Counted from the stretch's first letter, positions 33,674 to 45,745 are shown. The stretch is DNA of 64,000 nt from Motacilla alba alba (GCF_015832195.1 NW_024037374.1:2790001-2854000), one strand, 5' to 3'. Made by a program: numbers and translations. The notes: generated by a model not told the origin, from the sequence alone.

Positions 33674-34606
33674 TTATTGCTTCTGAAAAGATACAGTCAT
33701 CATTTTCCTCAGGGCATCCTTGAGCTCCTGGTTCCTCAGGCTGTAGATGAGGGGGTTCAGGGCTGGAGGCACCACCGAGTACAGAACTGACAGGGCCAGA
33801 TCCAGGGATGGGGAGGACATGGAGGGGGGCTTCAGGTAGTAAAATACAGCAGTGCTGAGGAACAGAGAGACCACGGCCAGGTGAGGGAGGCAGGTGGAAA
33901 AGGCTTTGTGCCGTCCCTGCTCAGAGGGGATCCTCAGCACGACCCTGAAGATCTGCACATAGGAGAAAACAATGAACACAAAACAACCAAGTGCAAAACT
34001 GGCACTAACAGCAATGAGCCCCAGTTGCTTGAGGTAGGAATTTGAGCAGGAGAGCTTGAGGATCTGCGGGATTTCACAGAAGAACTGGCCCAGGGCATTG
34101 CCATGGCACAGGGGCAGGGAAAATGTATTGCCCATGAGTAGCAGAGCATTGAGGAAGGCACTGGCCCAGGCAGCTGCTGCCATGTGGGCACAAGCTCTGC
34201 TGCCCAGGAGGGTCCCGTAGTGCAGGGGTTTGCAGATGGACACGTAGCGGTCGTAGCACATGATGGTCAGGAGGAAATACTCTGCTGAGATGAAGAACAG
34301 AAAGAAAAATACCTGTGCAGCACAACCTGTATAGGAGATGTTCCTGGTGTCCCAGAGGGAATTGTGCATGGCTTTGGGGACAGTGGTGCAGATGGAGCCC
34401 AGGTCAGTGAGGGCCAGGTTGAGCAGGAAGAAGAACATGGGCGTGTGCAGGTGCTGGCCGCAGGCTACAGCGCTGATGATGAGGCCTTTGCCCAGGAGGG
34501 CAGCCAGGGAGATGCCCAGCAAGAGGCAGAAGTGCAGCAGCTGCAGCTGCCGCGTGTCTGCCAATGCCAGCAGGAGGAAGTGGCTGATGGAGCTGCTGTT
34601 GGACAT
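33674..34606 (-). CDS. Olfactory receptor 2, OR14-like, open but with TM1 Asn changed to Lys
   Basis: A 310-residue receptor of the same subfamily as OR 1, with uninterrupted frame. Start ATG at 34,604-34,606 (MSNSSS). It keeps the N-terminal glycosylation site, PMFFFLL, the disulfide Cys residues, MCYDRYVSIC, KAFSTCLPHL and PLIYSLRN. Unusual: residue 40 is Lys (codon complement of 34,487-34,489) where OR 1 and OR 3 have Asn in the GN motif of TM1, the most conserved TM1 residue in class A GPCRs. This may harm folding or signalling although the frame is open. Differences from OR 1 cluster around TM4-TM5. The final third and TM1-TM2 are almost identical. Confidence 0.9.
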   Translation of the reverse strand: MSNSSSISHFLLLALADTRQLQLLHFCLLLGISLAALLGKGLIISAVACGQHLHTPMFFFLLNLALTDLGSICTTVPKAMHNSLWDTRNISYTGCAAQVFFFLFFISAEYFLLTIMCYDRYVSICKPLHYGTLLGSRACAHMAAAAWASAFLNALLLMGNTFSLPLCHGNALGQFFCEIPQILKLSCSNSYLKQLGLIAVSASFALGCFVFIVFSYVQIFRVVLRIPSEQGRHKAFSTCLPHLAVVSLFLSTAVFYYLKPPSMSSPSLDLALSVLYSVVPPALNPLIYSLRNQELKDALRKMMTVSFQKQ

Positions 34607-34629
34607 TTCTTCACTCTGGCCATGGAGTC

Positions 34630-34650
34630 CTGTACAAGGAGGACAGAGTG
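34630..34650 (-). promoter_or_regulatory. Splice acceptor upstream of OR 2 start
   Basis: The minus strand reads CTCTGTCCTCCTTGTACAG, with the AG at 34,630-34,631, 23 bases before the chosen ATG. An upstream ATG lies between acceptor and start, 17 bases before it and so out of frame. The acceptor sequence differs from that of OR 1 and OR 3. Confidence 0.65.
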
Positions 34651-37029
34651 ACAAATCAGGGGAGACTTTGCTGAGCAATGTCCAAGCCCCTTCTCCCAGC
34701 CCTGCCCCTGCTGCTCTGTGCCACCCAATTTTCCTTTTCTCAGAGCCCTTCCTTCAGCCCCTTTGCCTGGAGCTCTGCTGGAATCTGGCCCCATTGCTGT
34801 GACGAGCAGAGGCTCTGCCCATGGACACTGAAGAGTCAGCTCTGCTCTGCAGCAGTGGGGTCATGGGAATGGGGACAAGGGCCAGTCCTGGGCTTGGACT
34901 TCATCAGCCCAAACTGCTCCTGAGGCAGAAGAGCTCAGCAGCACCTCCTGTCCCAAAGCTAATGAATGGTGACAGCCAAAGGCAGTTTGAGAGGGTTTCC
35001 TGCTGTGCTCAGGGACAACAGAGAGAACTGTGTAATGCAAGAGCAGTGGCTGCAACTCAGTGAAGGGTGAGAAGAGCTGCTCTGTCACTCCATCTGTCCC
35101 GGGCAGTCCCCGTGTTCCCCTGGAAATCAGCCTGGCACAGCTGAGAGCAGAGGGACCCACAGCAGAGCAAACTGGCTCAGCCTTTCTCAGCGTCACAGCC
35201 CCACTCTGGCCAAGGACACTCCTGTCCCCCAGTGTCCCCTGGAGGCAGCTCACAGCTTGGATGGCATCCCGAGGACACACCAAGGCTCCTGTCCATGGCA
35301 CTGCTTGAGGAGTGTCGGCTCATCACCAGCTCCCAGGCTGCCCTGCCCAGAGCTCCCCGGGCACAGGGAGCTGGGACACCCCAGTGCTGTGCTCAGCCTG
35401 CACAGGAGGAGCCCAAGGGCTGGGCCTGACCCTGCAGCTGGAGCTGCCATTCCAGAGAGCCCCTCAGCACTGCCAGGAGCACCTGGGCAAGGCAAGGAGA
35501 GAGAGTGAGCTGGGCCTGAGAAAAAGCCTTTCCCTGCCCAGCCCTGCCCAGCCCTGCCCAGCCCTGCCCAGCCCCTGCCAGGCAGCACCAGGGCAGGACA
35601 GTGGCCCTGAGGCCCTGGTCAGTAGGGAATGGGCACATGGCAGGAGAGATGCCCTTCATCTCTGGAGCTGCTCTGCCGGCCCAGGAGGGTCTGAGGGCCC
35701 CAGGCTAGGGCTGTGCTGGCTGGGAGGGGACACAGGTGCTGCGCTGCGCAGGGCAGTGTCTGCCCTGCAGGGCAGGGTTGGCATGTGCCACATGTCCCCT
35801 GGAGCAGGGCTTCCCTCAGCACTGCCTCCCTCCCTCCCACCCACGGCTCTGCTGCTGGAGCTGTCCCAGCCCCAGCTGCTCCTGTGGCCCCGGGCTCCTT
35901 CCCTGCCAGAGCTGCCAGAGCCCAGCCCAGCCCCTGGGCCAGCTCTGCCCTGCAGCTGCTCGGGGCTGCAGGGATTAAAGAACAGCTCCCCCAGGCTGGG
36001 CACCATGGAAAGGTGATGCTGGATGGATCTGGAGGCTGGGCAGGTGCAGGCACTTGCTGAGGTTCCCAGGAAAACTCAGTGTGATGGTTCAAGAGCCTCA
36101 GCCCCTGCTCTGCCCTGCACAGCTGAGTTTCCATTGCCACCAAGCTGAGCCAGGGAAAAGTGGAAGCACAGATTCAGGAAAGCAGAGACCCAAGCAGGAA
36201 ACCCCTGCCCTGAATGAGCTCATGAAAAGTCCCCTTGGCAATAAGCTGGGCACGAGCTGGAGCTCTGAGCAGCCCTGGCCCACACAGCACCCTCTCCACA
36301 GCAGCAGGATCTGCCCTGTCACGAGTCACTCCTTGCACCCACAGCTCCCCTGCACCATCCATGGAGCTGCCAGGCAGGCTGAGAGCTGCCCCTGGAAGTT
36401 GGCACATGCCCTGGCCTGGCCAAGAGCCCTGAGGGCTGCAGGAGCTGCTCTGCAGGACAGCCCTGGCAGCCCTGGCTGCAGTCCCAGCTTCACCCCCTGC
36501 AGCCGTCCCTGGCAGCAGGAGCCGTCCTGCCCTGTCCCTCTGGCGGTGCTCAGAGCAGCCCCGCTCTGGAGCACATCCTCCCCCAAAGCAGCAACAGCAG
36601 CAGAGCCATCCTTACAGTCACATCAGTGCTGTCCTCGGTCAGCTTCAGGAGATCCCTGCAGCCAGAGACTGACTGTGTGAAAAGCTGTGAAGATTTCTCC
36701 ATGAATGAGTTCAGAATTGATCTTCCAGCTGCTTTGAGCCTCTGTCTGCTTCACTGTTCTCAGGTACCTGCAGGCAGTGCCCTCAGCCCTGCTGGGCTGG
36801 CAGAAGAGCTGCTCCTCAGGAGAAATGTCTTTTTCAGCTCTCCTTGGTTTCCAAGAGCTCCTTCTGTGCCAGGAGCCCAGCCCAGCTCAGCAGCACAGAC
36901 ACAGCACAAGGACTTTCATGACCCTCTCGGGGATTTGCTGTTGTTCACATCAGACTCAGTCCCCGAGAGTGTTCAAAACACTTCTCAAGAGCTAAAAGTT
37001 AAATTTAAACTCCAAAGCTTCTTGAAGTT
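34651..37029. repeat. OR 2 upstream region
   Basis: GC-rich, with open but unsupported frames. 36,770-36,930 matches the upstream region of OR 1 (23,945-24,100) and OR 3 (54,515-54,665). No coding gene is recognised. Confidence 0.55.
35533..35580 (+). repeat. 10-bp tandem repeat (gccctgccca)n
   Basis: Four perfect copies of a decamer followed by an imperfect one. Confidence 0.95.
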
Positions 37030-37919
37030 TTAATGGGTCCCAGTGAGGGACACAACTGAGAAAGTTTTTTTGCCAGGTAGAGCAGAACACTGGAGGCAGT
37101 GATGACAGCTGGGGACAAGCAAGGCAAAGGTGTCCCTGGTGCTGAGCAAAGCTGGATGTGTTTCAGGAATGCAAAGGCCCAAGGCCTGAGCCCCAGCCCC
37201 TGGCAAGGCAGATCCTGTCCCTCCCTCCTTGCTCAGGGCTCTTCCCGGGATGGGCACTGGCATGTGGGGATGGGCAATGCCAAGGGCAGCACCATGGGGC
37301 GGCCCCTGCCAGGCTGCTGAGCAGGGACAAGGAGGCAATGAGGCCCCAGGGCTGCAAGGGTCACTTGTCCCCTCGTGGCCTCAGGCCCAGGGCCAGCAGC
37401 CATGGCCCAAGTGCTGCCCAAGTTGGCTCTGTCAGGGCCTTGCAGCTGCTGCCCATGCCTGTGCCCTGTGCAGCCCAGGCTGTGCCACGGTGTCCCTGCC
37501 CTGCGCCTCTGTCCCTGCAGGCTGTCGTGATGCCCCGGCTGCCCCACCTGGCTGGCCCCTTCCTCTGCTGACAGCTCTGCCTCCTGCCTGCCTCTGCCTG
37601 CCCACACAAAGCCTTGGGCTGCTCCAGGCTCCTCCTGGGGGACGTGTTGCACCACAGCCCTGCCCTGGCAGGGAAATTCCTCTCCTCTTGTGTCCAGTCT
37701 GGACCTCCCCAGCTGCATTTGTGGTATCATTTCTGTCTCTGGCTGTTTTCCACTATGGAGAAAAAGCTCCACAATTTCTGAATCCACCCTTCAATCCCTG
37801 CCAGGCCACTCCTGTTCTGTCCTCAGTTTCCTCACAGCTGAGCCCAGGCACATCAGCCTCCATGTATGGGTTATGTTCTTGAGGCCTACAAACCCCAGCT
37901 TGGGAGATCTCTGGGCCCT

Positions 37920-39490
37920 CTCCAAGGTGTTAGAGATGAAAACATTCAGCTCATAGTCTAAGAAAATCACCAGAGGCCAAGGCCAGGCAGAGCTGTCTGT
38001 CCTGGCAGCTTTTGTCAGGGAGCAATCCTGGCATAGATGGAATTTTGGCGGCCAAATTCCAATTTCTGCCATGGCCCTTGGATAAGAAGGCCAGTTCTTT
38101 TCCATAGGAAGGAAGGCACAGAGCCCTGGTGCTTCCAAGGCAGATGACATGCTACCACCAGAGGCCAAGGCCAGCCAGAGCTTGCAGGCTTCTGTCTGGG
38201 AGATACCCTTGCAGACAGGAAATTTTTCAGGGGGAGTACCAAATTTGTCCATGGGCATCTGAAAAGAGAGACAGTTCTTTTCCATAGGAAGGAAAGCACA
38301 GAGATGAGGTTCATGGGCAGAGGAGAAGCAGCACTTGATATTCCAAGATCAGCTGGACCTGTCCGGTTGCCTCTGAGAGGCCAAATCAGCCAGACCTGTT
38401 CCATGTTCCCTTGATTCCATGGACCCCACAGTGTCACCATGGTCTCCATAGGAAGGAAACAACCAAGCTCCAGTGTTGCAGGGGCAGATGAGGGGCAGTC
38501 ACCAGAGGCCAAGGGCAGCCAGACCTCTCTGTCCTGGCAGCTTTTGTCTGAAATCAACACTTGGATAGAGGTGATTTTTCATGTGGAATCCCAATTTTGG
38601 CCAATTCTGCATTGATAAGAAGGATGTATCTTTTCCATAGGAAGGAAAGCACAGAGCTCATGGGTTTCAGGGCCAGAAGCAGAGAGAGAAGGCTCCTGAG
38701 AGGCCAAGCCAGTCAGACCTGTTTGTTCTGTCAGCTTTTGTCACAGAGGAGTCCTTGGACATACAGAATTTGGGAGGTGGAATCTCAATTTTGGCCATGG
38801 GCACCTGGTTGAGGTGGATGGTTTTTCCCATAGGAAAGAAAAGCATGAAGTGCAAGTGTTTTGGAAGAAAATGAGAGGTGGCCACCCATGGACCAAGAGA
38901 GCCAGACCTGTCTCTCCTGACATCTGGGGGAAATCCTTGGACACAGGGCATTTTGGAGGTGGAATCTCAATTTTTGGGTACATGGATAGGAAGGAGAGTT
39001 CTTTTCATTAAGAAGGAAAGCCCAGAGCCCCAGTGTTTCAGAGGCAGATGGGTGCCAGCCCTCAGGAAGCCAAGGCCAGCCAGAGTTGTCAGTCCTGGCA
39101 GCTTTTGTCTGGGAGTTATCCTTGGATATAGGGAATGCTGGAGGTGGATTCCCAACTTTGGGCATGGGTGCCTGGATGTGAAAGGCGCATTTTTCCCATA
39201 GGAAAGCAAAGCACATGGTCCCAGCGTTTGAAAGGCAGATGAGAGGTGGCCCCTGGGTGGCCAAGGCAGTCAGATCTGTCTGTCCTGGCAGATTTCATCT
39301 GGGAACAATCTTTGCATATAAGGAATTTGGAGGAAGAATCTCAATTTTGGCCATGAACACCTGGAGGAGAGAGACAGTTCTTTCCACAGAAAGGAGAGCA
39401 CAAAGCCCCAGTGCTCCAGGGGCTGTTGAGCAGCAGCCCTCAACATGCCAAGGGCAGCTGGACCTGTCAGGCAGCCCCCAGGTGGCCCAG
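37920..39490 (+). repeat. ~186-bp satellite, forward, about eight units
   Basis: The 'ccataggaa' block or its equivalent occurs at 38,102, 38,282, 38,446, 38,635, 38,828, 39,006, 39,196 and 39,384, mostly 178-193 bases apart. A short reverse minisatellite piece with the conserved junction interrupts it near 38,392-38,445. Long frames are open in some units, without any recognisable domain. Confidence 0.9.
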
Positions 39491-39502
39491 CCAGCCAGGC
39501 CT

Positions 39503-39932
39503 TGATGCCTTGAGAGGCGACCTAGGACAGAGGCTAGACAGTGTTACAGGAATAAAGTAGGGATTTATTAAAAAGGCCTTCAAAGGATACTCCTGGGGCA
39601 GTACAAGAGCCCGGCCAGGGCTACACCCAAGATGGACAATGGGTCATGAGTCTTCTATAAGTTTTGGTCCATTTACACATTGAGGTTAATTGTCCAATTA
39701 CAGCTTCAGGTAATGAAGTCACATCCTCCCAGATTGCTCCCCTCAATTCACTGTTGTTTACACCTTTTGGGCCTGAAGCTGAAATGGTGTCTGTGGTTCT
39801 CGGGCAGGGAAAGGATTGTTTTGTTTAACTACACTGTGAAGAGAACTTGCTGACACTCTGTATGAAGTTCAGAGTTACAGACTAGTGCAGAACAGAATCT
39901 GGAAAATATGAAAGCTAAAACGTAAGGCATCA
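39503..39932 (-). mobile_element. Solo LTR, 430 bp, with 4-bp target-site duplication
   Basis: Ends form the inverted repeat TGATGCCTT/AAGGCATCA. The perfect direct repeat gcct flanks it (39,499-39,502 and 39,933-39,936). A minus-strand TAATAAA-type signal lies near 39,567. Removing it restores the satellite-minisatellite junction seen uninterrupted at 58,000. A four-base duplication fits class I (gammaretrovirus-like) ERVs. Confidence 0.9.
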
Positions 39933-39936
39933 GCCT

Positions 39937-40660
39937 GTTCCATGTTCCCTTGGCTCCATGGGGACCCACAGGGTCACAATGGCTCCTCCGTGACCAAGGA
40001 GAGCACTGTGACACTGCAGGGATCCATGAAACTGAGAACTCGTGTGACAGTGAGGAGCCCAATGGAACCAAGGGGCCATTCCATACTTCAGGGCTTCATG
40101 GAACCAAGGTGCCATTGTGATACTGCAGAACCAAAAGAGACCGTTGTGACACTGCGGGGCTTCATGGAACCAGTGAGAGCATTCTGACACTCCGAGTCCC
40201 CATGGAAACAAGGAGCCATTGTGACACCACAGGGCCTCACAAAACCAAGGCAGCCACTGTGACACTGCAAGGTCTCATGGAAACAAGGGGACAGTGTGAC
40301 ACTGTGGGTTTCCATGGAAGCAAGGGGCCAGTGTAACACATCCAGGCCTGGTGGAACCAAGGGGCCATTGTGATCCTGGGGAACCCAAGAGAACCAAGGG
40401 GCCATTTTCAGACTCTGCATCCTCATGGAACCAATGGGCCATTGTGGCATTATACAGTCCCATGGAAACAAGGAAACCATTTGACACTGCAAGGCCTCAT
40501 GGAAGCAAGGGGCCATTGTGCCACTGTGGAGCCAAGAAAGCCATTGTTCTATCACTGGGCCTCATGGAAACAAAGATCTGTTGTGATCCTGCTGGGCCTC
40601 ATGGAACCAAGGGGCCATTGTGATGCTGCAGGACCCCAAGGATGCAAGAACATGGAACAG
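39937..40660. repeat. 37-bp minisatellite with an orientation switch
   Basis: The units read in reverse up to about 39,985 and forward from about 39,990 to 40,660. The switch is the centre of the surrounding palindrome. Confidence 0.85.
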
Positions 40661-40664
40661 GTCT

Positions 40665-41575
40665 GTCTGGCTGGGCCTCCTGGGGGCTGCCTGACTGGTC
40701 CAGCTGACTTTGGCATGTTGAGGGTCTCTTCTTATCAGGCTCTGAAACCCTGGAGTTCTGTGCTTTACTTCCTGTGGGAAAGCACTGTCCTTCTCCTCCA
40801 GGGATTCATGACTGAAATTGGGATTCCTCCTCCAAATTTGATTCTATCCAAGGATTATTCCCCTATAAAACCTGCCAGGACAAACAGCTCTGGCTGGCCT
40901 TGGCCTCTTGGGGGCCACCTCTCATCTGCTTTCAATGCACTGGGGGCCTGTGCTTTTCTTCTCATGAAAAAAACCATCTTTTAAGTCCAGGCATCCATGG
41001 CCAAAATTGAGAATCCACCTCCAAAATTCCTTCTATGCAAGGACAGCTTCCAGACAAAAGTGGCCAGGACAGCTTCCCTTGGTTCCCTTGGTTTCCTGAG
41101 GGCCAGCTCTCATCTGCCTTTGAAACACTGGTGCTCTGTACTTCCCTTCCTATGGAAAAGAAACTTCCTTCTTGTCCCAATGCCCATAGACAAAAGTGGG
41201 GTTTGGCCTCCCAAATACTCTCTATCCAAGGATTCCTCCCTGACAACAGCTGTCAAGACAAGCAGGTCTTGCTGGCCTTGCCTCCTTGGGGCCTCCTCGA
41301 GTCTGCCTTTGAAGCACTGGGGCTCTGCCCTTTCCTTCCTGTGGAGAAGAACTGTCAATCCAGTCCAGGAACCCATGGCTGAAATTGAATTCCACTCCCA
41401 AAACTCCCCAAATGTCCAAAGATTGCTTTTAGAGAAAAGCTGCAAGGACAGACAGGTCTGGCTTGCCTTGGCCTCTGGTGACAGCTTCTCATGTGCCTTC
41501 AAAACCCTGAGGTTCAGTGGTTTCCTTTCTGTAGAAAAGATCTGTCCCCCTTGTCCAGGTGCCCATGGCCTCAAA
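40665..41575 (-). repeat. ~186-bp satellite, reverse, about five units
   Basis: The reverse of the 37,920-39,490 array, starting at the conserved junction. Consecutive 'ttccttcct.tgga' blocks near 41,148 and 41,334 are about 186 bases apart. Confidence 0.9.
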
Positions 41576-42036
41576 CAATTGACCACTATAGGGACACAGG
41601 AGCTCTGTGCTCAGTGGGGTGGAGACTGAGGACAGCAGAGGAGAGCCCTGGGAGGGACTGAAGGGTGGATTAAGAGGTGGTGGGTCCTTTTGACATAGAA
41701 GAGAACATCCAGAGAAAGGGTCCTGCCCTTGGCATTGCACATCCCCACATGCCAGTGCCCATCCCGGGAAGAGCCCTGAGCAAGGAGGGAGGGACAGGAT
41801 CTGCCTTGCCAGGGGCTGGGGCTCAGGCCTTGTGCCTTTGCATTCCTGAAACACATCCAGGTTTGCTCAGCACCAGAGACACCTTTGCCTTGCTTGTCCC
41901 CAGCTGTCATCACTGCCTCCAGTGTTCTGCTCTGGCTGGGGCCTGGGGACATTTTCTCAATCCTGTCCCTGACAGAGATCTCTTGAAAGTACAAGAAACT
42001 TGAGTGTTTCAGTGTAACTGAGTTCTTGAGGGTTTT

Positions 42037-42475
42037 GTGACATCACTGAGGGGGTTGTGACATCACAGAGCTGGCTGTGAAATCACAGAGTAGGATAAAA
42101 GGCCATAGAGCAGACTCTGTCATCATAGAGGGTGGCTCTGTGGCATCAGAGAGGGAGTTGTGACATCACCGGGTGGCTGTGTAACATCATAGAGCAGGCT
42201 GTGACATCACAGAACAGACTGTGACATCATAGAGTGACTTTGTGACCTCACTGAGTCTTCTGTGACATCACAGAGCAGCTGTATGACATCACAGGGGGAT
42301 ATCTCAGAGTTGATTCTGTGACATCACATGGGCTGTATGACATCCTTGGGGGCTGTGTGACATCACAGAGATGGCTGTGTGACATCCCAGGAAGTAGTAT
42401 GACATCACAGGGGCTGTCTGTGACATCATAAAAGGGCTGTGTGATATCACAAGGGCTGTCTGAGGTCACTGGGGA
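42037..42475. repeat. Phased dyad array 3
   Basis: Copy B partner of array 1. Cores start at 42,037, 42,057 and 42,077, and continue at similar spacing. Confidence 0.85.
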
Positions 42476-42488
42476 GGTGACTCTGCTG

Positions 42489-42508
42489 CCCCCCCCCCCC
42501 CCCCCCCC
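42489..42508 (+). repeat. Poly-C run of 20
   Basis: Twenty consecutive C. Copy A has only short C runs at the matching place. Confidence 0.95.
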
Positions 42509-42739
42509 AGTTTACCCCAGAGAAGTCCAACGCTGCTCAGGCACAGAGGGGTCCCCTTTTCCCCTTGGGTCCCCCTGCCCTCCATGCTGCAGCCTCCCTC
42601 AGAGGATGTTCCACGAGATCCACCCCAGAGCCAGACACAGGGACATGGGGCTGGAGCCATGGGGGGTGAGACAGGGGGATAGGGACCCTCCCAGAGGTGT
42701 CCCTGTGTCCCCCAGGGCCAGAGCCTGGGCCAGGGCCCC

Positions 42740-43300
42740 TTCACCCTAATATGAACGAGGGCTTGAGAGCGCTGAAAAAATCCCCAGCAAGGGATCAGCA
42801 AAAACCAGATTTAATATTCAGCAACAGCACCACAAAATTCCTTGGCAAGAGTCACTCTGCTCCTGAGTGCACTCTTCAGGCACACCAAGGAAACAAAGCA
42901 ACAACAAAACCCAACAAAATCCAGGCAATCAAACCAGAAATGAACTGAGAAATGTCCCTGGGTGTGTCTGTGTATAACAAGAGGATAGTGAGGGCAAGGA
43001 TAAAAGGAATATGGTCTAAAAGCTTAAAAGAGCTCAAAATTAAGAGGATTTAACTTACATCTTAACCTTGACTGATATCTTAAACTTCACAATATAGAAA
43101 AAGAACAGCACTTAACAGTATTTAACCAAACTTATAATCTATGACTTTGCAATTTAACAGAGGAATAACATTTAACAATATTTAACTTAGCTTATGACTT
43201 ATATTAAACATAAGAACTTATGAAAAGAACAACTCTTAGAAGCATTTCACTTCATTTAGACCTTGTGACTTGACCTTACTTACAGGCCTGACTGACTCAG
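42740..43300 (-). mobile_element. Possible LTR-derived block, copy B
   Basis: Partner of 9,250-9,790, with the same uncertainty. 43,300-43,940 is the unassigned partner of 9,791-10,429. Confidence 0.35.
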
Positions 43301-43944
43301 CTATCCAAGGCACTCAAGCCCCTCAGAGAGCAGCATTTCTGCCCCATTTCCCCAGCACAGGCACTCCTGTGTGCACACAGACACAAAGAGCCAGTGCAAG
43401 GCACCTGTGAGAAATTCCCCTGAGGGCAGGGAAATGCTCACTGGGGAGGCTTTGGCATCTCCCCAGCAGGTGAAGGGTTGAGCCTGGAGGAGTGGGGGGA
43501 TCAGCCCAGTCTCTGTCGTTGTTCAGGGATCCCCGAGTGCAGCAAACGGGAGAGTTCCCGGCTGGGAGAGGCCCCATTCAGAGGGAGTCGCTGGCCCAGG
43601 AGAGCTCCAAGGGGCTCCTTTTGGAGCGCTGTTTGTAGGGCCCCAAGAGAGGGGCTTCAGTCCCAGCAATGGCTCATCCTGGCCGCACTCAGCATCAACA
43701 GCTTTCTTTGGCAGTGTGAGAACAGGGATGTTGTGGCACTGAGGGAACAAAACCAGTTCCCAGGGCTGCTCCTACAGAAAGCAGGAGCTCCTTGGGCAGA
43801 AGCAGTGCCTGGGGCAGCCAGTGTTTGTGATGAGCTCCAGAGGAGCTGAGCCCAGGGGCTGCTGGCCAAGGCCGAGGCCCAAGGAGCATTTCTTAGCTGG
43901 CAGGGCGGCCTGAGAAGGGGAGGGGGGAATGCAGCAGCACAGGG

Positions 43945-44560
43945 CCCATGGAACCAAGGGACCATTGTTACACTGTGGGGCCCTGTGAGACCAAGGGGCC
44001 ATTGTGACACTGTGGGGCCTCATGGAATCATGGAGACCACTGTGACTCTGCTGGGCCTCATGCCACAGGGGGGACTGTATTGACACTGTGTGGCTCCATG
44101 GAATGTAGGGATCATTGTGACACTGGGAGGCCCCATCAAACCAAGGGTCCATTGCGACACTGCGGGACCTCATGGAACCCTGGAGGCTATTATGACACTT
44201 TGCAGTGTATGAAAACAAGAGACCATTTTGACACAGTGAGACCCGATGGAGCCAAAGGTCCATTGTGATTCTGCAAGACATCATGGAACCATGGAGAGAC
44301 CATTAAGACACTTCACAGCCTCATGGAACCAAGGGGCCATTGTGACACTGAGGGGCACCATGGAATCATGGAGACCATTGTGACACTGGGGGTCCCCACA
44401 GAACCAAGAGGACCATTGTGACGCTGCAGGGCCTTATGAAACCTAGAGGCCACTGTGACATTGTGAGACCCCATTGAACCAAGGGTCCATTGTGACACTG
44501 CAGGTCTTCTTCTAATCAAGGCACCATTGTGACAGTATGGGGCCCCATAAAACCAAGGGA
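43945..44560 (+). repeat. 37-bp minisatellite array, copy B
   Basis: Partner of 10,430-11,365 but about 320 bp shorter, so units were gained or lost after the duplication. Confidence 0.9.
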
Positions 44561-44564
44561 ACAC

Positions 44565-44960
44565 AGAACAGCTCTGGCTGCTTTGGCCTCCCCTGGAATG
44601 TCTGACTGGTCCAGCTGACCTTGGCATGTTGAGAGTCTCTTCTCACCTGCTGCTGAAATTCTGGGGCTCCATGCTTTCCTTCCTGTGAAAAAGAACTCTC
44701 CTTCTCCTCCAGGCACCCATGGTCAGAATTGGGATTTCACCTTGAAATTTCTTTATATGCAAGGATTGTTCCAAAAGGAATATTGCCAGGACAAGTCTGG
44801 CTGGCACTGGTTTCACAAGGGTCATTTCCCATCTGTCCCCAAAACACTGGGGAAGGCTCCATGTTTTCCTTCCTATGGGAAAGAACAGTCCTGCTTCTCC
44901 AGGTGCTCATGGCCAGAATTGGGGTTCCACCTCCAACATTTCCACTTATGACAGACTGGA
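44565..44960 (-). repeat. ~186-bp satellite, reverse, copy B
   Basis: Two units compared with three in copy A (11,370-11,960), joined to the minisatellite by the same junction. Confidence 0.85.
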
Positions 44961-45054
44961 GCAGATAGTTGGCTCAAAACATTTCATGTGTGAGGGAGGA
45001 AGGGGCAGGTCCAGCCTTGCCCTGCCCTGGAACCCCAGTGTTATGTTTGCCCAA

Positions 45055-45745
45055 TTATCCAATCACATAAAAAAAAACCAAACAGAATGAAATGTAGCAG
45101 CAATTTTAATGAAGTAGTTTAGAATAGATAAAATTGAATACTCTCAAAATATTGACAATATAATTTGGTAAAATAAGGAATAATCTGGTTCTTATAATAA
45201 CGCATAAGTAAGAAAATTACCGTGGGGTACGGAGTGCAAGGGCTTTGGGACCCCTGCCACGTCACGTACAAGGTCATCAAGTTACAATTCCCCTTTTTAT
45301 GCTGTGTGCCATCACCATCTCCTCCCATTTTCGATTTGTCACATTCGTATTTCCACCCTCATCATCATCTTCATCCCGCATGCACCACCATCCCTTTTAG
45401 GTGGTCAAACCACTCTTTGGGGGTGGTCTGAGGAAGGCTTCTCCTCTTCCTCAGGTGTCCTTTATTTCACCTTTGGATTACACATGCGCACCAAGCTGGT
45501 ATAGTATGAGCCAAAACTAACATTATATGAGCCAATGCCATGTTCTAACATTAAAGCAATGAATCTCATCCAATTAACATGTTCCTGATTTCCACCCAAG
45601 TTTTCCCTCTCTTTCAGATAAATTTCGTAATACTTATCTCTTACTCCTTCTTGCCCTGAACAACTGCAGGAGAAGGGGGGGGAGCGGACCCCTCGCCTCC
45701 CTTCTTCCTGGCATTTCACTTTTTAACCATTTTGTTATCACCAAA
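45055..45745 (-). mobile_element. Possible minus-strand LTR, copy B
   Basis: Partner of 12,045-12,760, with the same features. Confidence 0.45.

Larger units (their letters stand above)
37030..42003. repeat. Large imperfect palindrome centred near 39,985
   Basis: The left arm reads outer module (37,030-37,310), 'aatccacccttcaatccct' region (37,780-37,890), satellite forward (37,920-39,490), minisatellite reverse (39,940-39,985). The right arm reads the same parts in reverse: minisatellite forward (39,990-40,660), satellite reverse (40,665-41,575), the region at 41,580-41,720 and the outer module reversed (41,723-42,003). Arm lengths differ through unit number and the solo LTR in the left arm. 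Confidence 0.75.

Noticed and set aside
34338..34802. Plus-strand frames overlapping the OR genes
   Set aside because: These are antisense shadows of the OR coding sequence and recur wherever the OR is present.
37791..39264. Open frames of 80-180 codons in the ~186-bp satellite
   Set aside because: Overlapping frames on both strands repeat the satellite unit, and the frames differ between arrays.
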